Below are positions 58,111 to 64,000 of a DNA stretch of 64,000 nucleotides, piece after piece. Made by a program: the position numbers and the translations under genes. Numbering within the stretch: position 1 is the first letter of the stretch; each line of letters starts with the position of its first letter. The DNA is from Acorus gramineus (taxonomy: Eukaryota; Streptophyta; Magnoliopsida; Acorales; Acoraceae). The DNA is taken from positions 13,363,314 to 13,427,313 of the forward strand of contig CM060854.1 in the NCBI GenBank assembly GCA_030737835.1. Reading direction: 5' to 3'. The notes beneath the pieces were generated by a model that was given only the letters and a program-made list of their open reading frames with translations, made no database searches and had not been told where the DNA came from.

Positions 58111-59040
58111 ACCCAAAAGAGGCGTGCCGAGTTTGGCCTTGCGGAGTAACTATGTCTTGATATGGAATCTCCACGTGAACTCTGGATCTATGGACATGTG
58201 TCACCTAGGGATCATTACCCTATAACTGTATTTCTGACATCATGTCCTTTTCCAGTGTCAGGGAATATCCCCCCTACTAACTGTTGCTGAGAAAGGATGG
58301 GTGTATGGCCGACCTGTATTTCAATTCGAGTATTACACCCTGGTCGGTCTACCCTTTAAGTCGGGCATTGCTCTGTATCCATTCCTAGTCGGTTCAGCTT
58401 TGGCCAACCATCTTTCAGTGGATGCCCAACCTATCCTGGTTGGGCATAACCTTGTGCCGGGCTAGGCCTGGTCGGGCATAACCATTCATCCGGCCTAACT
58501 GTGAAAGCAAGCCTAACGCAGTCGTGAGGGAGTTTTGGCCCATGGGCTTTCTCACCTCCCAAGTCCTCTTTTATCATCATGGGCTAATCCTCGCTTAATT
58601 CTCATACTTACGATCTTATTCCTCATTCATCCTTCTGACTAATTTGGTCTCCTACAATGTCCCCTTCTTTTGATTTCCTAGTTGCTTGGGATTCCGAAAG
58701 AACCAATCTCAGAAGACCTGACCGTCTAATAGGTTTGTCCAATCCAGAATTGCTGGGTCGATTGGGCTTGATCCTTGGGTCTGACACCCCAAGTGCTTGA
58801 CACTTGTCAATTTCTTGTGCATCCCCTTCATTTAATTCCATTTGGGGGATAACCGTGGAATTCAATTTTGCCGCCTCGTTTTCCCAAACGTCAGAGGCGG
58901 TTAGGGTTTCAGCACTCAACCCTTTATCCCAAGCGTCGGATGCGGTTAGGGTTTCGGCACTTAACCCTCTATATGTGTGTAACTGCCCTTTGGTTTCTAC
59001 CCACCTTATTCGAATTTCCTCTCTTCTTAGAATTTGAACA
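58111..59040 (+). repeat. Probable right part of LTR or leader of element G
   Basis: Non-coding sequence continuing the LTR broken at 38107: GTGCCGAGTTTGGCC, GGAATCTCCACGTG, then GTTGGGCATAACC words. A 45-bp unit with GCGGTTAGGGTTTC is repeated twice (58889-58972), followed by CTCTATAT, a possible TATA box. I cannot fix the LTR end or a primer site. Confidence 0.45.
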
Positions 59041-59069
59041 GCGCCCCTTTGCTCTCACTTCCTATTCAA

Positions 59070-59516
59070 ATGGCTCAATTTCTCGATAACCTTGTGATCG
59101 AGGAGTATACTGGGGAAATGCCCCCTCCCCCAGACCCCAAAGCCCTCTTGCTTTACTGTGGCCAGGTTGAGGCCGGCATGATCACATTTCCATTATCTCT
59201 ACTGATAATGGAGTTCTTGAGCTTCTTTGGCCTCCATCCCCTCCAGCTCGTCCCAAGCGCCTACCGTATTTTGATGGCGGTCACTGCCCTCAACCGCGCC
59301 TGCGGCCTCAGCCTCCGTCTGAACGAGGTGCGAAGCTTCTATATTCTGAAGCTTCTCAATGGAGAGGGCAGGATGTTCTATCTGGCGCGGAGGTCAACGT
59401 CATGGGAGCTGATAAAGGATGCTCAAGAATTTGTCTATGACTGGTGGTCCGAAATTTTCAAGATCCAAGGTGCATGGATGCCTGAGGATTGCGCGTTCTG
59501 GATTCCGCTTTACTAG
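59070..59516 (+). pseudogene. Gypsy-type gag-like protein (Transposase_28-like domain)
   Basis: A 148-codon frame from MAQFLDNLVIEEYTG. The segment MITFPLSLLIMEFLSFFGLH and then LQLVPSAYRILMAVTALNRA resembles the PF04195 'putative gypsy type transposon' domain: a hydrophobic stretch about placement of fields, then LNEVRSFYILKL and FYLARR. Such proteins occur in large plant gypsy elements and non-autonomous relatives. It is most likely the gag-like product of element G. No pol domain is visible in the rest of the window. Fossil; recognition is from memory of the family. Confidence 0.6.
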
Positions 59517-59618
59517 AGGGACACACCATTAGGTCAGGTCAGTCTTTCCTTTTGGTAGCAATTGCTCTTCTTTTTCTTCTAAAGGTGATTTCTCAGTGAC
59601 ACCTTTTCTCTCTAGGTG

Positions 59619-60502
59619 ACTCGTCCCTCAATACTTGCCCTCCAGCAGAGAGCCTTCGTATGGGGGAGATAAACCGTGCCTTAGGTTTTTGTGAGAGGAG
59701 CTAGAGGACCTTGCTGGGTGCCGCCCCGGCTGTTCCCCAAGTTCTCCCTTCTCTGGCTTCTCGGCCGTCTTCAAGTCGGGCAACTCGCCAAGGCGCTCCT
59801 CCTGCTTCTTTGGGCGAGGCTTCAAGCTCTGCTTCTGGTGGGGGTGGAACGTTGAGGAGGTCGAACAGTCGTTGCAAAGTGGCGGTTAGGTCGACCGTGC
59901 CCTATAACCGCCCGATTGAGATCAGTGAGGAGGAAGAAGAGGAGGAAGAAGCTTTTCTCGGGGGCGACCGTCCCCTGAATCATCAAGCTCCCCCTTCTCC
60001 CCTGAATCATCAAGCTCCCCCTTCTGCCTTGAATCGTCAATCTCCTCCTTCTCCCCTGAATCATCCAGCTTCCCCTTTTGCAGTCTTTGAAGAACGTGCA
60101 GAAGAAGAAGAAGAAGAAGTGCTCGGAGGTGAATCTCCCCTGTCGGAGCATCATGTCGAGTTCCACCAGGGCTCCCCGATGGTTGCTGAAGAGCCAGGAG
60201 TGGCAGTGGTGGCGCCGGCTCCTCCATCTTAGGTGTAGATGCCCGATCAAGTTCCTGGTCCCAGCCCTCCTCGGTCTTTGGCTAAAGCTCGTGTCAGAAC
60301 TGACACACTGTTCGTGGTGCCCCCTGCCCTTCCTCACAAGGCCAGCCTTGCGGTTTGGGAACATGTCTTCCCCATCCAGAAGGAGCTCGAGAAATTGAGG
60401 CTTCTGATCAAGGAGGAGGAGGACGAAAGGCCTAAAGATTTCTACGCTGGCTTTTACGCCGGCTACATGCTGGTTGTGATGGGGAACCCTTTCCTTCATT
60501 AA
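59619..60502 (+). pseudogene. Pro-rich and acidic continuation of the element G gag-like region
   Basis: Coding-like sequence with acidic runs (SEEEEEEEEAF), a repeat of PLNHQAPPSP, another acidic run (ERAEEEEEEV), and a C-terminal segment KASLAVWEHVFPIQKEL ending FYAGYMLVVMGNPF. The mixture is typical of the variable part of such plant gag-like proteins. Broken. Confidence 0.5.
59974..60081 (+). repeat. 27-bp tandem repeat, four units
   Basis: Unit CCTGAATCATCAAGCTCCCC plus seven bases (59974-60000, 60001-60027, 60028-60054, 60055-60081). Because 27 is a multiple of 3 it encodes a nine-residue Pro-rich repeat. Confidence 0.85.
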
Positions 60503-61810
60503 ATTGGCTGGATGAAATCTATGACGCTTCTTTGTTTGATAGGCGTCATGGCCGGTAGGCGGGGGATGCTCTGAGTTTTTCTACTCGGTCGGCTCCTTCC
60601 GATCCTCGTCCACGGCAGTGAGGGGGCGTCATCGCGGCCTTTTCTATATTTTTTTTTATAACATATGGGGTCTATCTGGGTTGCATCCCGTGTTAATCTT
60701 TCCTTTGTCGTTGTATGATGAATACTTTTGCCTTGCTTTCATGGTTTTATGATATCTGCCTTTGGTGATCCAACTTTATGAGGAGAATGATTCGTGTTTA
60801 TATATGTGGATGCTTTTTGTTTCACTGTATGTCGTTACCCCTTGCATGTCACTGTTTGCCCAACCCCTCTCTTTCTTCCTGCCCCTTTTTTTTTCTAGGT
60901 CAGGCTTTCGTTGGTCGGGAGCTTAGGTCAGGCATTGCCGGTTTGGAGTCGAGATCGGGCACTTCCAGACTATCTTTTACTATCAGGTTCCTCAGGTCGG
61001 TAATCATTTATGACCGTTGATGTTCGATTTTAATCACATAATCATTTTAATACTGACTTGCGCGATTCTGTGTATCTTCTTATGTCAGAGGTCTATGGAC
61101 ATCTTTACACGTGGCGCTTCGAGGGGGAATTTTAAGGCGTTTTGACATTAAACCCGTGATTAGGGTTTCCGTTCCTTCTTCTTGAAGCGCCAACTGTCGC
61201 TCCTCGGTCAGTCGAAAAGACGCGCTGTCTCTTCAGCGCAGCTGGTGTCCTTTAAATAGGGATTTGATGTCTTAATGAGGAGGTAACCAAGTTCTTCATC
61301 TTTGAATTGAGGTATAGTCTTTTCTCCCTCCTCTCGCTCTTTTAACTTGTCTTTCTGTCTCACTGCAACGCCTCTTCGAGCAAGGATTTATTTCCCGTGT
61401 CCAGTTTTTTTTATTGTTCTTTCAACATGAGGACGTCGATCACCAAATCCTTTTTCGGTCTTAAGGAGTATGTTCGAAATTCCAGAGTCAGTAGTGTCGG
61501 TATGTAAAACTTGGGGGTTCTGCAAACTTGGTCTTGGTCCGTCTCGCGACTGATCAGATCACTGCCCATAGAGTCTTTTCTGAACCGCCCAACAGCTTCT
61601 CAGAAAGACGGGGTTTTGTTGTGATCGCCACCTGCTTTCTCAAAAAGCAGGAAAAGTTAGTATTGCTGTTGATCACCTCGCGGGGAAATTATGCGGGTTC
61701 TCCTCTCTGAGCTACGGCCTGCCGCACACAGAGGTGAAAATGGGGAATCCTTTCTGCTAGATAAGAACTTGAAAAAGGGGCTGCTGACATGTGGGAGGGA
61801 ATGTAAACGT
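60503..61810. other. No gene identified; repeat-like
   Basis: It contains words reminiscent of the G leader (GGTCGGGCA, CACGTGGCGCTTCGAGGGGG), a TATA-like TTTAAATAG near 61251, and a short frame MRTSITKSFFGLKEYVRN (61426) that ends after 26 codons. Probably more retroelement sequence. Confidence 0.35.
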
Positions 61811-62343
61811 GACCACCGTACAGAATTCAACTAGGGGGTGTTAGCCGCCTCTAGTTGAAACGTCGAGTATTGGTAAAAAAACAGATATGCAGCAAAAGTA
61901 AATAAAAGTTGTAAAAAGAAGAAAGTGACCACCGTACAGAATTCAACTAGGGGGGCGTTAGCCGCCTCTAGTTGAAACGTCGAGTATTGGTCGAAGAGCA
62001 GATATATAGCATAAGTAAATAAAAGTTGTAAAAAGAAGAAAGTGACCACCGTACAGAATTCAACCACGGGGGTGTTAGCCGCCTCTAGTTGAAACGTCGA
62101 GTATTTGTCAAAAAACAGATATATAGCAAAAGTAAATAAAAGTTGTAAAAAGAAGAAAGTGACCACTGTACAGAATTCAATCAGGGGGGCGTTAGCCTCC
62201 TCTAGTTGAAACGTCGAGTATTGGTCGAAGAGCAGATATATAGCAGAAGTAAATAAAAGTTGTAAAAAGAAGAAAGTGACCACCGTACAGAATGTGTTAG
62301 CCGCCTCTGGTTGAAACGTCAAGTATTGGTCGAAAAGCAGATA
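61811..62343. repeat. 117-bp minisatellite, about 4.6 units
   Basis: Units start GACCACCGTACAGAATTCAA at 61811, 61927, 62044, 62161 and 62278 (the last shortened). Each contains GTTAGCCGCCTCTAGTTGAA, CGTCGAGTATTGGT and AAATAAAAGTTGTAAAAAG. The units differ at only a few sites, so the expansion looks recent. Confidence 0.93.
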
Positions 62344-63300
62344 TAGGAGTAAAGCGGATAAATAAAGCAAGTAATTATAAATATAGAAATAACAGGAAAC
62401 CGCCAGTTACTTGAACCTAGCCGTACGGTTGGTTTGGACTAGCCGCCTGGTACCTAGTTCTTGGTTTTATGGATTTGGGCAGAACCTAGGTAGGGAAGTG
62501 TTTTGGCTTTGGCTAGGGTGGTGGTAGTGAGGATTGAAAGTGGTGTTGGTGGTTTCTTCTTCTAGATTTGGGCAGCACCTAGGTAGGAATTTGGATTTGT
62601 TTGGCTAGGGCTAAGAGAGGTTTAGGACAATGGTTAGAGGGGGGTTTATGGAGAGTGGAATTTGGTGGAAAATGGCTTTCCTTCTCTCTCAACTAAGGCT
62701 CTCTCCCTCTATCTTTCTCTCCAACACAATTTTCAAATGAAATTGTCCACCCCATCTTTCTCACCACACCTCCCCCTTTTATAATAGAAAGGGATGCATG
62801 GGGTTATTCATTGGACAATGGCATGTATTGGATAATAGAGTGGTTTAAGCAAACTTCACCCCTAAGAAATTCTGATATTTGTTGTGAAAATTTGTCCAGA
62901 CATGGGGTGGCTACTTGTAACTAGCCGCCCAATGAGGGGCGGCTACTTTCAAGATGCCGCCCCCATCTCTGGGAAGCGGTTGGGGGGTGGCATGTTGTAA
63001 CTAGCCGTCTTTAGGGAGGCGGCTGGTTTCAAGTAGCCTTCTAATTTCTGCATGTTTCTCTATGGATTTGGGAAAAGGTGTCCGACGGCTACTTGAAAGT
63101 AGCCGTCTGAGGAGGGGCGGCTAGTTTCAAGTAGCCACCTTCCGACAGTTTTGTCTTTTTCTTCTATTTCCATATCTATTCAACTTTGGGTAGTTTTCTA
63201 TATGGTCCAAATGTGGTTATTTAAAAATGTTACTTGAAGTAAATTTCTTTTCTTTGGACGGTCAAAATTGGGGTATCTACAATTTCCTCTCATCGGACGG
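62344..63300. repeat. Field of short GGCGGCTA inverted repeats
   Basis: The words GGCGGCTA and TAGCCGCC, often joined to CTTGAAA or TTTCAAG, recur around 62420, 62450, 62920, 62940, 63000, 63020, 63090 and 63120. One of them, GACGGCTACTT-GA-AAGTAGCCGTC (about 63087-63110), forms an 11-bp perfect hairpin. The 117-bp units contain the same TAGCCGCC core. No ORF. Confidence 0.7.
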
Positions 63301-63325
63301 AGTCTTTGCGCGAAGCGAGAAGACT

Positions 63326-64000
63326 TCAATCAAGTTCGACTGGTCCTTCAAATTGTGCATTTTTAAATATGAGTGGTTCCGATTTGACATCATGCACAAT
63401 TGGTTGTACTAGATCTGTATTAATCTTAGAATATGATGAGTCAGAATGTGAGTCATCTGAGATGGTCAAGATAGGTTCAATAGGCCATGATTTAATTGGA
63501 TCTTGAGCATGTATAGACAATGGGGATTCAAGCTCAGCCAGTTGTAGGGTTTGGATGGTGGATTCAGGTTGTGAGGAAGTAGGGTAAAAGAGTTCCAATA
63601 GTTCTCCATCCAAAAACTCTTCATCATCGTCAGAGTCCTGCTTGGGACATTCTGCAGATTCTATAATTTCAGGTGCCAAAGACTCATAGGTTGATGGGGG
63701 TGGAATAGCAGTGTATTGCCTTTGGAGTGGTTGCCGAGGAACAAAGGTTTGTGATCTTTGTGGAGCAGAGGCATAGGCAAGAGAAACTCTAGCACAACTG
63801 CTGTAAGCCTGACTAGGTTGTGCCTGGGAGAATTGATTTTGATCTATAGGGTTTTGGGCTGCAGGGTTTTGGACTGCATGATTTTGGACTGCAGGGTTTA
63901 GTTGTGACGGCACAGACACGGGTGCCGGTCGAGAGTAAAAATTGTTAGGATAGGTCGCCTGTCGAGGCGGTATATCTCCAGATTGTTCGGGTCTATACGG
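63326..64000 (-). CDS. Unidentified ORF, Gln/Pro-rich then acidic, runs off the edge
   Basis: The minus-strand frame is open from the window edge to a stop at 63326. Near the edge it reads PYRPEQSGDIPPRQ, then NPAVQNHAVQNPAAQNP repeats, SQAQPSQAY, RQPLQRQYTAIPPP, an acidic block DSDDDEEFLDGELLELFYP and a Ser/Asp-rich end. I recognise no catalytic or zinc motif. Low complexity of this kind occurs in plant retroelement and endogenous pararetrovirus polyproteins and also in host regulatory proteins. Function unknown; the true start lies outside the window. If it belongs to a virus-like element it should be treated as a fossil. Confidence 0.4.
   Translation of the reverse strand, partial: PYRPEQSGDIPPRQATYPNNFYSRPAPVSVPSQLNPAVQNHAVQNPAAQNPIDQNQFSQAQPSQAYSSCARVSLAYASAPQRSQTFVPRQPLQRQYTAIPPPSTYESLAPEIIESAECPKQDSDDDEEFLDGELLELFYPTSSQPESTIQTLQLAELESPLSIHAQDPIKSWPIEPILTISDDSHSDSSYSKINTDLVQPIVHDVKSEPLIFKNAQFEGPVELD

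Noticed and set aside
61426-61503. Small protein MRTSITKSFFGLKEYVRN...
   Set aside because: Only 26 codons, within repeat-like sequence; no support as a gene.
61811-62343. CRISPR array
   Set aside because: Units are contiguous 117-bp copies with no unique spacers, in a plant genome.
61831-62370. Minus-strand hydrophobic 39-residue repeat protein
   Set aside because: It follows directly from the 117-bp period being divisible by three. No start context and no match; kept only as a finding.

Overview
This window looks like nuclear DNA of a flowering plant. It holds three apparently functional host genes, one with two multi-kilobase introns, in a sea of plant transposable elements: Ty3/gypsy chromoviruses with LTRs of about 3 kb and tRNA-Met primer sites, Ty1/copia, L1-type LINEs, PIF/Harbinger and hAT. 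I saw no bacterial-type operons, rRNA or tRNA genes. I cannot place the species more closely from sequence alone.

Region 1 (1-23.5 kb) is repeats. A PIF/Harbinger transposon (221-11013, TTA target duplications, 15-bp inverted ends) carries a broken transposase. It was invaded by a Tekay/Del-like chromovirus (1340-8587) and a second, inverted, older LTR (8588-about 10846). Next come a solo LTR with a perfect CATTT duplication (11863-15043), the 3' end of a copia element (about 15470-16791), a LINE fragment, a 487-bp hAT-type MITE with an 8-bp duplication (17320-17806), a gene-free stretch, and a truncated chromovirus with LTR, primer site and open gag (20440-23455).

Region 2 (23.5-37.8 kb) is the gene island. 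A secreted Ole e 1-like wall protein lies on the minus strand (24056-24568), with a 5'-truncated LINE about 290 bp upstream of its start codon. An uncharacterised acidic Cys/Gly-rich protein lies on the plus strand (27325-27834). An Mpv17/PMP22 membrane protein of three exons lies on the minus strand (28642-35384) and converges on it. The Mpv17 introns hold a hAT-type element with an 8-bp duplication, MITE-like pieces and a decayed tandem repeat. Upstream of it lies a FAR1-like fragment.

Region 3 (37.8-64 kb) is a three-deep nest. Element G (from 37782, resuming at 58111) is split by chromovirus E (38108-58105, TTAAT duplications). The 5' LTR of E is split by chromovirus D (38566-48846, TTTGG duplications). 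D and E share the same unusual interior, in which LTR-like sequence replaces much of pol, so they look like two members of one non-autonomous lineage; element A shows what the fuller relative looked like. All seven LTR copies of this superfamily keep splice-site-like words around a CG-rich block of variable length, and a GGGTGAGG-rich minisatellite that varies in unit number. The window ends with a gypsy-type gag-like ORF, a 117-bp minisatellite, a field of short GGCGGCTA inverted repeats and an unidentified minus-strand ORF that runs off the edge.

The most original observations are the conserved splice-like leader inside the LTRs, the shared LTR-derived interior of D and E, and the GGCGGCTA field beside the 117-bp repeat. 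I found no clear new enzymatic or defence system.
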